Shown piece by piece: positions 33,466-41,377 of a stretch of DNA of 64,000 nucleotides (position 1 is its first letter; the number at the start of each line of letters is the position of its first letter). The stretch comes from JAWKJY01 sp041393535 (GTDB lineage: Bacteria; Actinomycetota; Thermoleophilia; Gaiellales; Gaiellaceae). The stretch lies in assembly GCA_041393535.1 (NCBI GenBank), contig JAWKJY010000010.1, positions 1 to 64,000 of the forward strand, written 5' to 3'. The notes beneath the pieces were generated by a model that saw nothing but the letters and a program-made list of their open reading frames with translations, did not search any database and was not told the origin of the DNA. Both the position numbers and the translations under genes were made by a program.

Positions 33466-33495
33466 TTGACACGAGTGGCGCAGGAGCGCGACGAT
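33466..33495 (+). promoter_or_regulatory. Promoter of the OsmC-family gene
   Basis: TTGACA at 33466-33471, an 18-bp spacer, GACGAT at 33490-33495, followed by a short leader with GAGAGGAGCC before the ATG at 33528. Confidence 0.5.
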
Positions 33496-33527
33496 CGGCG
33501 CGTTCCGTCATCGACGAGAGGAGCCCG

Positions 33528-33986
33528 ATGGACGACGACGCCGTCCGCTTCTTCCGCTTCCACGCCGAGACGCACTCCGCGTCGACGCCCGGCCGCATGC
33601 TGCAGAAGGTGCGCCAGAACAACTTCGTGATCGACGACCCGGCCCGGCCCGGCTACGACGGCCCCGGCGAGTCGCCGAACGCCGGCGAGTACTTCCTCGC
33701 CGGGATCACGGGGTGCGCCGGGCTGATGATGGAGCGGATCGCGCGCCAGGAGTCGCTCCCGCTCGAGCGGGTCGTCGTCGCGATGGACGCGGCGATCGAC
33801 ACCTCGATCACCGAGCGCAACGGGCCGCCCGTCTTCGACGAGGCGAGCATGACGTTCACGTTCTGGGGCCTGACGGACGAGCAGGCCGGCCAGCTGGTCG
33901 AGACGTTCAAGGGCAGGTGACCGCTCTACGGCTCGGTCGCGGTCGCGACCCCCAGCACGACGGTCTCCTACCAGCTCGGCTCGTAG
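33528..33986 (+). CDS. OsmC-family peroxiredoxin-like protein, probable selenoprotein (in-frame UGA)
   Basis: Read with the standard code the frame stops at TGA 33918-33920 after 130 codons (ending LVETFKGR). In the same frame it continues PLYGSVAVATPSTTVSYQLG and ends at TAG 33984-33986. OsmC proteins reduce organic hydroperoxides with two redox cysteines, the second in a C-P-x-Y-G-like context near the C terminus. Here the first is Cys63 (GITGCAGLMMER), and the TGA falls exactly at the second, residue 131, before PLYG. Full length with Sec would be 152 aa, normal for the family. A SECIS-like hairpin starts 14 nt after the UGA. No selA, selB, selD or tRNA-Sec is in the window. The alternative is TGC read or mutated to TGA. 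Confidence 0.8.
33935..33950 (+). promoter_or_regulatory. SECIS-like hairpin
   Basis: GGTCGC-GGTC-GCGACC: 6-bp stem with tetraloop GGTC, the loop beginning 20 nt after the UGA. The Escherichia coli fdhF SECIS has a GGUCU apical loop about 18 nt after its UGA. A lower stem GCT/AGC with internal mismatches is possible. Bacterial SECIS elements lie within the coding region directly after the UGA, as here. Confidence 0.65.
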
Positions 33987-34106
33987 CGACCGCGGGGAGC
34001 GCGGCGCTCGCCGCGCTCCCCGCACCCCTCTCCGCACGTCCTCCTCACAGGACCCGAACACCTCGCCGGTAGCGTCGCCCCCTGTCAAAGACGAAGGGGG
34101 ACGTCG

Positions 34107-35063
34107 ATGACCGGATGGATGCGACTGCCGCTCGCCGTGCTGACCGCGACGCTCGCGTGCGCCGCTGCGCCTGCGCAGGCCGCGGTGGTCGGGTCCTGCG
34201 ACGCCGCGCCGACCTGGCCGGCGGCCGATGCCACCCTCGCCACCGAGGTGACGGCGCTCGTCAACCAGCACCGGCGCCAGATTGGCCTGCCCGAGCTCGG
34301 CTCCGCCGCGGCGCTGACGCGCGCCGCCGAGTGGAAGTCGCGGCACATGGCGGCGCTCGGCTACTTCGACCACGACGACCTCGACTACCCGGCGCCCGGG
34401 CTGGCGCGCAGCACGGGCGACCGGATCGAGACGTGCGGCTACGCCGCCGGCTGGGGCGAGAACATCGCCGCCGGCCAGCGGACGCCCGCGGAGGTCGTCG
34501 CCGCGTGGCTCGCATCGCCCGGCCATCGCGCGAACATCGAGCGCGCGTCGTTCGCCGCGATCGGCGTGGGCGTCGCCCGCGGCCCGGGGGGCGCGCTCGA
34601 GTGGACCCAGGTCTTCGGCACGCGGGCGGACGCCGGCCCGGCGCCCGCGCCCGTCCCGCCCACCCCGCCCGCGCCGTCCCCGGCCCGCCGGCGCCCGCGC
34701 CGCCGCCCGTCGTGCCGGCCTCCGCGCCGCCCGCGGTCGAGGCTGTCCGGGCCGGCACTCCTGCCCGCGGGCTTCTCGGCCCGGGCCGCGCGGGCCCGCG
34801 CCGGCCGCGTCTTCGGGGCGAGGCTCGTCGTGCTCCCGACCGCCCCGGTCGCCGGCGCCCGCCCCGTCTGCGGGGCCCGGGTCGGGTCGATCCTGCTCCC
34901 GGCGCGACGCGCGAGCGTCAGGCGCGACGGCGCCTCGCTCGTCGTCCGCTGCGCCTGGCGGCTGCCCCGCGGGAGCGCCGGCGCGCAGCTCGTGGGCCGG
35001 GTCGGCGTCGCCGCCGGGAGCGCGCTCGCGCAGGCGCGCTTCGCCGTTCGCATCCGCCGCTGA
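34107..35063 (+). CDS. Secreted CAP/SCP-domain protein (YkwD-like)
   Basis: 318 aa. Signal peptide MTGWMRLPLAVLTATLACAA with cleavage near AQA. CAP domain at about 45-172: VTALVNQHRRQIGLPELGSA, RAAEWKSRHMAALGYFDHDD, GYAAGWGENIAAGQ, VVAAWLASPGHRANIERASF, GVGVARGPGGALEWTQVFGT; the His and Glu pairs typical of the CAP cavity are present. A Pro-rich linker turns abruptly to Arg-rich (ARRRPRRRPSCRPPRRPRSR) where the adjacent frame would give Pro/Ala/Val, so compensating indels may corrupt it. A C-terminal 100-residue beta domain with two Cys follows. Promoter TAGCGT at 34072-34077. Confidence 0.85.
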   Translation: MTGWMRLPLAVLTATLACAAAPAQAAVVGSCDAAPTWPAADATLATEVTALVNQHRRQIGLPELGSAAALTRAAEWKSRHMAALGYFDHDDLDYPAPGLARSTGDRIETCGYAAGWGENIAAGQRTPAEVVAAWLASPGHRANIERASFAAIGVGVARGPGGALEWTQVFGTRADAGPAPAPVPPTPPAPSPARRRPRRRPSCRPPRRPRSRLSGPALLPAGFSARAARARAGRVFGARLVVLPTAPVAGARPVCGARVGSILLPARRASVRRDGASLVVRCAWRLPRGSAGAQLVGRVGVAAGSALAQARFAVRIRR

Positions 35064-35102
35064 GCGGCGGCCGGACGGCCCGGCGGCGGCCGGGGGCGCG
35101 GG

Positions 35103-35108
35103 TAGGCT
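35103..35108 (+). promoter_or_regulatory. -10 element TAGGCT, leaderless start
   Basis: TAGGCT 7 nt before the nfo ATG; no Shine-Dalgarno. Confidence 0.55.
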
Positions 35109-35115
35109 CCGGCCG

Positions 35116-35979
35116 ATGCAGTTCGGCGGCCACGTCTCGAGCTCCGGCGGGATCTCCACCGCGGTCGACCGCGCCGAGGAGCTCGGGATGGACGCGCTCC
35201 AGCTCTTCACCCAGAGCCCGCGCATGTGGCGTCCCACGAACCACGCGCCGGACGCGCTCGCGCGCTTCCGCGAGCGCCGGCGCGAGGCCGGCATCGGGGA
35301 CGTCGTCTGCCACGCGCTCTATCTGATCAACCTCGCGAGCCCCGACCCCGAGCTGCACGCGAAGTCCGTCAGCGCGCTGCTCACCACGGTCGAGGTCGCG
35401 ACGGCGATCGAGGCGGACGGGGTCGTCCTGCACGTCGGCTCGCACCTCGGGCGGGGCCTCGACGCCGCGCTGCCGCTCGTCCTGCCGGCGCTGCGCGAGG
35501 CGCTCGACCGGTGCGCGGCCGGGCCGACCTGGGTGCTGCTCGAGAACTCGGCCGGGGCGGGCGGCACGATCGGGCGCTCGCTCGACGAGCTCGCCGTCAT
35601 CCACGACGCGCTCGGCGCGCCCGATCGGCTCGGCCTCTGCCTCGACTCCTGCCATCTCTGGGTCTCCGGCACGGACGTGACCGACCCGGCCGTCGTCGAC
35701 GCGCTGGTCGAGGACGTCGACGCCCGCTTCGGGCTCGACCGCCTGCGCTGCCTGCACGTCAACGACGCGCTCACGGCGCTCGGATCGAACCGCGACCGGC
35801 ACGCGAACATCGGCGACGGCCAGCTCGGCGAGGGGCTCGGCGCGTTCCTCGGCCACCCGCGGCTGCAGCACCTGCCGGCCGTGCTCGAGACGCCCGGCGC
35901 CGACGGGCACGGGCCGGACGCCGAGGAGATGCGCAAGGTGCGGGAGCTCCACGCCCGCTGGACGCCGGGCGCGCGATGA
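35116..35979 (+). CDS. nfo: Deoxyribonuclease IV (AP endonuclease)
   Basis: 287 aa TIM barrel of the AP2Ec family. It cuts the DNA backbone 5' to abasic sites and uses three zinc ions. Metal-ligand motifs in order: GGHVSSSGG, VVCHALYLINLASPD, VVLHVGSHLG, WVLLENSAGAGGTIG, LGLCLDSCHLWVSG, CLHVNDALTALGSNRDRHAN and AVLETPG. The HVND...GSNRDRHANIG block is the strongest family mark. The start codon follows a -10 box with no ribosome-binding site. The next gene starts in the stop codon (ATGA). Confidence 0.93.
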   Translation: MQFGGHVSSSGGISTAVDRAEELGMDALQLFTQSPRMWRPTNHAPDALARFRERRREAGIGDVVCHALYLINLASPDPELHAKSVSALLTTVEVATAIEADGVVLHVGSHLGRGLDAALPLVLPALREALDRCAAGPTWVLLENSAGAGGTIGRSLDELAVIHDALGAPDRLGLCLDSCHLWVSGTDVTDPAVVDALVEDVDARFGLDRLRCLHVNDALTALGSNRDRHANIGDGQLGEGLGAFLGHPRLQHLPAVLETPGADGHGPDAEEMRKVRELHARWTPGAR

Positions 35980-36620
35980 CGGACCTGCGCCTGCTCGTGC
36001 ACGAGCTGCGCACGCCCGTGGCCTCGATCCGGGCCGCAGCGGCCGGGCTCGCGCGCGAGGATCTCGACCCGGACGTGCGTGCGCGCCTGACGACGATCGT
36101 CTCGCTCGAGGCCGCGCGCCTCGCCCGGCTGCTCGACGACCTCGGCGCGGCCGACGAGCTCCAGGGCGGCGGGCTGTCGGTCGCCCCGGAGCCCTGTGAC
36201 GTCGTGGAGGTCGCCGAGCCGATCGTCGAGGCGGCGGCCGCGCGCGCGCACCCGCCGCGCCGGGTGCGGCTCGCCGCGGGGGGGGTGCCGCTCGCCCTGG
36301 CCGCCCCCGACCGCCTGGCGCAGGTCCTCGCGAACCTCGTCGAGAACGCGCTCGTCCACGGCGAGGGCGACGTCGAGGTCGCGATCGCGGCCGCGGAGGG
36401 CGGCGTGCGCGTCGCCGTGCTCGACGAGGGGCCCGGCATCCCGCCGGGCGACCGCGACCGCGTGTTCGAGCGGGACGTGCGGCTCGAGCCCACGCGCCCC
36501 GGGACGGGGCTCGGCCTGTGGCTCTGCCGCGAGCTCGTCGAGCGCCAGGGCGGGACGATCGCGGTCGAGGACGCGCCCGACGGGCGGGCCGCGATCGTCG
36601 TCGTGCTGCCCGCCGCCTGA
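35976..36620 (+). CDS. Orphan soluble histidine kinase core without sensor domain
   Basis: 214 aa, consisting only of HisKA (LRLLVHELRTPVASIRAAAA, phospho-His in VHELRTP) and HATPase_c (LAQVLANLVENALVHGEG, VLDEGPGIPPGDRDRVFERD, GTGLGLWLCRELVERQGG). It lacks any input domain or membrane segment and has no adjacent response regulator. Translation is coupled to nfo by a 4-nt ATGA overlap, an unusual pairing of a repair nuclease and a kinase. It may be fed by a separate sensor protein, or act as a phosphotransfer component for one of the other systems in this region. Confidence 0.88.
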   Translation: MTDLRLLVHELRTPVASIRAAAAGLAREDLDPDVRARLTTIVSLEAARLARLLDDLGAADELQGGGLSVAPEPCDVVEVAEPIVEAAAARAHPPRRVRLAAGGVPLALAAPDRLAQVLANLVENALVHGEGDVEVAIAAAEGGVRVAVLDEGPGIPPGDRDRVFERDVRLEPTRPGTGLGLWLCRELVERQGGTIAVEDAPDGRAAIVVVLPAA

Positions 36621-36626
36621 GCGGCG

Positions 36627-37055
36627 TCAGGACGGCTGGTCGCCCGGGACGACCGGGTGGCGCGCCACGACCCGGAACGCCGGCGTGCCCTGCGGCAGCT
36701 CGTTGAACTCCGGGTTCATGCAGCCGAGGTCGGTCTCCCGGTGCTCGTAGCAGCGGGCGACCTCGGACTGGCACATCGGCAGCGGCCGGCGGCGCGCCTT
36801 GACGGCGCCGAAGCCGCCCTTGCGCCCCTGCGTCTCCTGGAGGATGCCGAGGTCGATCTCGACGTCGTAGACCTTCTGCATGCAGCCGATGTACGTCCGC
36901 CCGCACTCCTCGTACGCGTAGACGAACGGGCAGGCCTGCGCCACGCAGGCGGACGGGTAGACCACCTTGTCGCAATGGACATCGCAGCGCCGGCACTCCG
37001 TCTCGTCCTGCGGGCGAAGCGGGAGCGCCCGGCCGGTGAACGCGCGTGGCTCCAT
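36627..37055 (-). CDS. Cysteine-rich protein of unknown function
   Basis: 142 aa from ATG 37055. Eleven Cys residues: ECRRCDVHCDKVV, SACVAQACPFVYAYEECGRT, YIGCMQKVYDVEID, MCQSEVARCYEHR and LGCMNPEFNE. Spacings C-x2-C-x3-C, C-x4-C and C-x8-C resemble zinc- or iron-sulfur-binding modules but match no family I can name. No signal peptide, so probably cytosolic. The strict spacing and the Asn/Glu-rich C terminus (ELPQGTPAFRVV) suggest a conserved fold. Its stop faces the orphan kinase gene (6 bp apart). Confidence 0.7.
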   Translation of the reverse strand: MEPRAFTGRALPLRPQDETECRRCDVHCDKVVYPSACVAQACPFVYAYEECGRTYIGCMQKVYDVEIDLGILQETQGRKGGFGAVKARRRPLPMCQSEVARCYEHRETDLGCMNPEFNELPQGTPAFRVVARHPVVPGDQPS

Positions 37056-37117
37056 TCGCTCCGATTCTGCGCCGAAGCGCGAGCCGCCGCAAGGCTTGAC
37101 ACGCGGCGGATCCGCCG

Positions 37118-37852
37118 CTAGACCGGCCCTGTCCCGGCGAGCAGGCGCCGCGCGTAGGCGAGCACGTCGAGCGGGTCGTCCGCGACGAGGTCGGGATCGG
37201 CGCCGCGCGGGTCCTCGTCGACCCGGAACCAGCGCGCGAGCGCGGTCCGCATGCCGAGCTCCGCCGGCCCGCGGACGTCCTCGTACCGGCGGTCGCCGAC
37301 GAACAGGCAGTCCTCCGGGACGACGTCGAGCGCCTCGACGGCCGCGCGGTAGATCGCCGGGTGCGGCTTGCGCTTCCCGACCTCGGACGAGAGCACGATC
37401 GCGTCGAGCCGCTCGGCGAGCCCGAGCGCGTCGAGGTCGCGGCGGATCAGCCAGCCGGGGTTGAAGACGTTGGAGACGAGGCACAGCTGGAGACCGAGCC
37501 CGCGCAGGCCGTCGAGCAGCTCGTGCGCGTGGACGCCGAGCTCGCGCGCGACGTCCCACGACTCGTGCTCCGCGATCAGGAAGCGATCGAGCTCGTCGTC
37601 CGTCACCTCGACGCCGAAGCCGGCGAGCAGCTCGCGCAGCAGGCCCGGGTACTCGACCTCGTCGATCTGGGACGGCGCGAAGATCGCCGGCAGGTAGACG
37701 TCGCGGAAGACCTCGGCGGTCTCGACGTGGTGCGGCAGCCCCTCGCGGCCGATCGCGGCGAGACCCGCGCGCCAGCCCTCCTCGATCAGCTCCTCGCGGT
37801 AGCGGAAGTGGAAGAGCGTGTCGCCGTAGTCGAACAGGACGGCCCGGAGCAC
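37118..37852 (-). CDS. HAD-superfamily hydrolase
   Basis: 244 aa. HAD motifs: I (LFDYGDTLF, with the nucleophile Asp and acid/base position occupied in D-Y-G-D-T), II (LCLVSNVFNPG), III (KRKPHPAIYRAAVE) and IV (LFVGDRRYEDVRG). A helical cap sits between motif I and II. It is most like phosphoglycolate-phosphatase/haloacid dehalogenase subfamily I proteins; the substrate is not predictable. GTG start at 37852. A loop-less palindrome GCGGCGGATCCGCCGC (37103-37118) lies at its 3' end. Confidence 0.88.
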   Translation of the reverse strand: MLRAVLFDYGDTLFHFRYREELIEEGWRAGLAAIGREGLPHHVETAEVFRDVYLPAIFAPSQIDEVEYPGLLRELLAGFGVEVTDDELDRFLIAEHESWDVARELGVHAHELLDGLRGLGLQLCLVSNVFNPGWLIRRDLDALGLAERLDAIVLSSEVGKRKPHPAIYRAAVEALDVVPEDCLFVGDRRYEDVRGPAELGMRTALARWFRVDEDPRGADPDLVADDPLDVLAYARRLLAGTGPV

Positions 37853-37932
37853 CGGGCGAGCGTAGCGCGTCGGGCCGCCGGCGCCGGTCGGGTCGAGCGC
37901 CGGCCGGGTCGAGGGAGGACCGGCGCGGCAGC

Positions 37933-37938
37933 TACGCT
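37933..37938 (+). promoter_or_regulatory. -10 element TACGCT, leaderless start
   Basis: TACGCT 7 nt before the GTG at 37946; no Shine-Dalgarno. Confidence 0.5.
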
Positions 37939-37945
37939 CCCGCCC

Positions 37946-38995
37946 GTGATCAAGCGGATCCTCTGGGCCGGGCTCGCCCTCGGCCCGGCCGTCATCGCGG
38001 TCGACCGGACGAGCGCCGGCCCGACGCTCGTCTTCGTGCTCGCGGCAGTCGCGCTGATCCCGCTGGCGTGGCTGATCGGCGAGGCGACCGAGCACGCCGC
38101 GCACCACACGGGCCCGGGGATCGGCGGCTTCCTCAACGCGAGCTTCGGCAACGCGCCGGAGCTGATCATCGCGCTCTTCGCCGTCCACGAGGGCCTGCCG
38201 GACGTCGTGCGCGGCTCGCTCGTCGGCTCCGTCGTCGGGAACCTGATGCTCGTGCTCGGCTTCTCCCTGTTCTTCGGCGGGCGGGGCGCGCTCGACCGCC
38301 AGTCGACGTTCGTCTCGCTCGGCCTCGTCGCCGCGGCGGCGGCCCTGTTCCTGATCCCGGCGATCCCGAGCTGGGGCGACGGCGACCCCGAGCGGCACTC
38401 GCTCGCGATCACGACGATCCCGGTCGCCGTCGTGCTCCTCGGCCTCTACGTCGTCGTCACCGTCCAGGCGCTCCGGCGCCACCGCGACCTGCACGTCTCC
38501 GACGAGGCGGCCGAGATGGGCGCCTGGTCGCTGCGGACGTCGCTGCTCGCGCTCGGCCTCGCCACCGTCGTGACCGCCTTCGTCGCCGAGGCGCTGACCG
38601 GCTCCGTCGACGAGTTCGCCGAGAAGGCCGGCCTGCCGGAGTTCTTCGTCGCCGCGATCGTCGTCGCGATCGTCGGGAACGCCGCCGAGCACGGCGGCGC
38701 CGTGATCGTCGCCGCACGCGGCAAGATCAAACTCGCGTGCGAGATCGCGCTCGCGTCGAGCGCCCAGGTGGCGGTGTTCCTGATTCCCGCCGTCGCGGTG
38801 CTCTCGTGGGCGGTCAGCCCCGCGCTCCCGCTCTCCTTCCGCCCCGTCGAGATGGCGAGCCTCGCGATCGCGATCGGCCTCGTCACGACGCTGCTCTGGC
38901 AGGCGCGCTCGGCCCGCTGGCGCGGCGTCGCGCTGATCGCGGTCTACGTCGGGATCGCGGTCTGGTTCTTCCTCGCGGGCGACCGCGGCGGCTAG
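37946..38995 (+). CDS. Calcium/proton antiporter, CAX/ChaA type
   Basis: 349 aa, about eleven helices. Both alpha-repeat signatures of CAX proteins are present: LNASFGNAPELIIALFAV and VAIVGNAAEHGGAVIVA, with their conserved Gly-Asn-Ala-x-Glu ion-binding cores. An acidic/charged loop (HVSDEAAEMGAWSLRTS) separates the two halves. It exports Ca2+ (or another divalent/monovalent cation) in exchange for protons across the cytoplasmic membrane. Its TAG stop lies in CTAG, which also gives the TAG stop of the facing kinase gene (two genes sharing a 4-bp palindrome). Confidence 0.92.
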   Translation: MIKRILWAGLALGPAVIAVDRTSAGPTLVFVLAAVALIPLAWLIGEATEHAAHHTGPGIGGFLNASFGNAPELIIALFAVHEGLPDVVRGSLVGSVVGNLMLVLGFSLFFGGRGALDRQSTFVSLGLVAAAAALFLIPAIPSWGDGDPERHSLAITTIPVAVVLLGLYVVVTVQALRRHRDLHVSDEAAEMGAWSLRTSLLALGLATVVTAFVAEALTGSVDEFAEKAGLPEFFVAAIVVAIVGNAAEHGGAVIVAARGKIKLACEIALASSAQVAVFLIPAVAVLSWAVSPALPLSFRPVEMASLAIAIGLVTTLLWQARSARWRGVALIAVYVGIAVWFFLAGDRGG

Positions 38996-40938
38996 GCGCC
39001 GGCGACCGGCTCGCCCAGCGCGCGATCGACCGCCGCGTTCAGGTCGCGCATCGAGAACGGCTTCGGCAGGACGCCGACGGTGTCTCCGAAGGCCTGGAGG
39101 ACGCTGTCCTGGGCGCCCGAGGTGACGATCACCCGCAGGTGCGGGTGGGCCTCGCGGGCGCGGGCGAGCAGGTCGGCCGCCGGCAGCCCGGGCATCTGGA
39201 CGTCGCTCAGCACGACCTGGATCGAGGCCCCGTCCGCGAGCAGGAGCGTGAGCGCCTGGTCGCCGTCGGCCGCCTCGAGCACCTCGTGACCGCCCATGCG
39301 CAGGCTCGTCGCGATCACGCCGCGGACGACCTCGTCGTCGTCGACCACGAGCACCCGCGCCGTCCCGCCCGGCTCGGCGGGCGTCGCCGGCAGCGGCTCC
39401 TCGGACGCCTCGTCGGCGAGCACCGGGAGCAGGACGACGAACCGCGTCCCCTCGGCCGGCGTGCTCTCGACGGTCACCTCGCCGCCCAGCTGCCGCACCG
39501 TGCCGTAGACGATCGAGAGGCCCAGCCCGGTTCCCTCACCCTGGCCCTTCGTCGTGAAGAACGGCTCGAACACCCGCGCGGCGACCTCGGGCGCCATCCC
39601 GACGCCGTCGTCCTCGACCTCGAGCGCGAGGTAGTCGCCGCGGTCGAGGCGCCGGCCGGCCGAGGGGCCCGGCTCGATCCGGTGGCGGCCGAGCGATACC
39701 GTGATCCGCCCACCGTGCGGCATCGCATCGCGGGCGTTCAGCACGAGGTTCGTCAGGATCTGCTGCAGCTGGCCCGGGTCGGCGCTCACGAGGCCCGTGT
39801 CGGCCTCGAGCCGGGGGACGAGCTCGATCGACGCGTCGAGGAGCGGCCGGATCATGCCGATCGTCTCGCGGATCACCTCGGACAGGCAGACGCCGCGCAC
39901 GGCGATCGCCTGCCGGCGGCCGAAGGCGAGCAGCCGGCGCGTGATCTCGCCCGCGCGGGCGCTGATCCGGAGGATCTCGCCGGCGTGGTGCCTTCGCGGG
40001 TCGTCCTCGGGCAGCTGCAGCTCCAGCAGCTCCCCGTGTCCCGCGATCGCCGTGAGCACGTTGTTGATGTCGTGGGCGATCCCGCCCGCCAGGCTGCCGA
40101 GCGCCTCCAGCCGCTGGGAGTGGGCGAGCGCCTCCTCCAGCCGCCGACGCTCCGAGACGTCCGTGATCACCGCGACGCCGTACCGCTCGTCGGCCGAGCG
40201 GAAGTGGTTGAGGCCGATCTCGACCGGGATCGTCGACCCGTCCGAGCAGGCGACCTCGAGCACGCGCCCCGCGCCCATCATCCGGGCCCGCTCCTCGGGG
40301 CTGACCAGGTACTCGGCGCGCTCGCGCGCGTGCTGGTCGCGCGCGCCCGCCGGGACGAGCCACTCGACCGAGACGCCGAGCAGCTCGCCGCGCGCCCACC
40401 CGGTCATCCGCTCGAGCTCCTGGTTGACGAGGACCATGCGCCCCTCGCCGTCGGTGACGACGATGCCGTTCGGGACGGCCTCGAGGATCGCCCGCAGGCG
40501 CGCCTCGCCGACGCGCAGGGTCGCCCACGCGCGGTCGCGCTCGCGCTCGAGCTCGTTCGCGCGGGCCCGCTCGAGCGCCGCGCGGGCCGCGGCCGGCAGG
40601 CGGGCCAGGTGCCGCGCCGACTTGACGACGTAGTCGTCGAGGCCCCGCTTCATCGCCTCGACCGCGATCTCCTCGCCGCCCGTCCCCGTGAACATCACGG
40701 TCGCGCAGCCGGGGAACGCCTCCTTGACCTTCGAGACCACATCGAGGCCGTCCGTCCAGCGGAGGTTGTAGTCCGTCACGAGGAGGTCGTACGGGCCGGT
40801 CGCGATCGCGTCCTTGAACGTGGCGGAGTCGATGGGCTCGACGACGGCGAGCGGCCCGAACTCGCGGTCGAGCGCGCGCAGCGCGAGCCGCCGGTCGTCC
40901 GGGTTGTCGTCGACGAGGAGCAGGCGGATCTCAGGCAT
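38992..40938 (-). CDS. Hybrid histidine kinase REC-PAS-HisKA-HATPase-REC
   Basis: 648 aa, soluble. N-terminal receiver (LLLVDDNPDDRRLALRAL, Asp in DLLVTDYNLRW) at about 1-120; coiled linker; PAS at about 140-265 (AILEAVPNGIVVTDGEGRMV); HisKA with GGIAHDINNVLTAIAGHGEL; HATPase_c with NLVLNARDAMPHGG, VEDDGVGM and GTGLGLSIVYG; C-terminal receiver (VLVVDDDEVVRGVI, Asp in VVLSDVQMPG) at about 525-640. Layout suits a multistep phosphorelay. ATG 40938 overlaps the upstream regulator gene by 8 nt. It is the last gene of the kinase-receiver-kinase operon. Confidence 0.93.
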   Translation of the reverse strand: MPEIRLLLVDDNPDDRRLALRALDREFGPLAVVEPIDSATFKDAIATGPYDLLVTDYNLRWTDGLDVVSKVKEAFPGCATVMFTGTGGEEIAVEAMKRGLDDYVVKSARHLARLPAAARAALERARANELERERDRAWATLRVGEARLRAILEAVPNGIVVTDGEGRMVLVNQELERMTGWARGELLGVSVEWLVPAGARDQHARERAEYLVSPEERARMMGAGRVLEVACSDGSTIPVEIGLNHFRSADERYGVAVITDVSERRRLEEALAHSQRLEALGSLAGGIAHDINNVLTAIAGHGELLELQLPEDDPRRHHAGEILRISARAGEITRRLLAFGRRQAIAVRGVCLSEVIRETIGMIRPLLDASIELVPRLEADTGLVSADPGQLQQILTNLVLNARDAMPHGGRITVSLGRHRIEPGPSAGRRLDRGDYLALEVEDDGVGMAPEVAARVFEPFFTTKGQGEGTGLGLSIVYGTVRQLGGEVTVESTPAEGTRFVVLLPVLADEASEEPLPATPAEPGGTARVLVVDDDEVVRGVIATSLRMGGHEVLEAADGDQALTLLLADGASIQVVLSDVQMPGLPAADLLARAREAHPHLRVIVTSGAQDSVLQAFGDTVGVLPKPFSMRDLNAAVDRALGEPVAGA

Positions 40939-41377
40939 GGAGCGGCTCCGGCTCGGGCCCGGCGAGGAAGGGCCAGTGGACGGCCAGGCCGCGCACGAGC
41001 GCGACGAGGTCGGCGAACGCGACGGGCTTCACGTGGAGGTGGGCGCCGAGCCGCTCGACCCGCGTGCGGTCGTCCGCGTCGGGCGACGCGGTCAGGACGA
41101 CCACCGGCAGCGAGGCGAGCACCCGGTCGGCGCGCAGCTCGGCCAGGACCTCGTGCCCGCCGAGGAGCGGCAGCTTCAGGTCGAGCAGCACGAGCGCCGG
41201 CAGCGGGTGCCGCGCCCGGTCGGCGTACTCGCCGTGGCCGCGCAGGTACGCGACGGCGGCCTCGCCGTCGCCGACGACGCGCAGCGACGCCGAGGCGCGC
41301 AGCCGGGCGAGCGCGCGGCGCAGCCGGAAGACGTCGTCTCCGTCGTCCTCGACCACGAGCACCACCGGCTCGCTCAC
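40931..41377 (-). CDS. Single-domain response regulator, Rcp1-like
   Basis: 148 aa, receiver domain only: VVLVVEDDGDDVFRLRRALA (acidic pocket), LVLLDLKLPLLGGHEVL (phospho-Asp), VVVLTASPDADDRTRVERLG and VKPVAFADLVALV. There is no output domain. This type shuttles phosphate between phytochrome-like kinases and hybrid kinases. Genes on both sides overlap (4 nt with the upstream kinase, 8 nt with the downstream hybrid kinase), giving a compact phosphorelay operon. Confidence 0.92.
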   Translation of the reverse strand: MSEPVVLVVEDDGDDVFRLRRALARLRASASLRVVGDGEAAVAYLRGHGEYADRARHPLPALVLLDLKLPLLGGHEVLAELRADRVLASLPVVVLTASPDADDRTRVERLGAHLHVKPVAFADLVALVRGLAVHWPFLAGPEPEPLHA

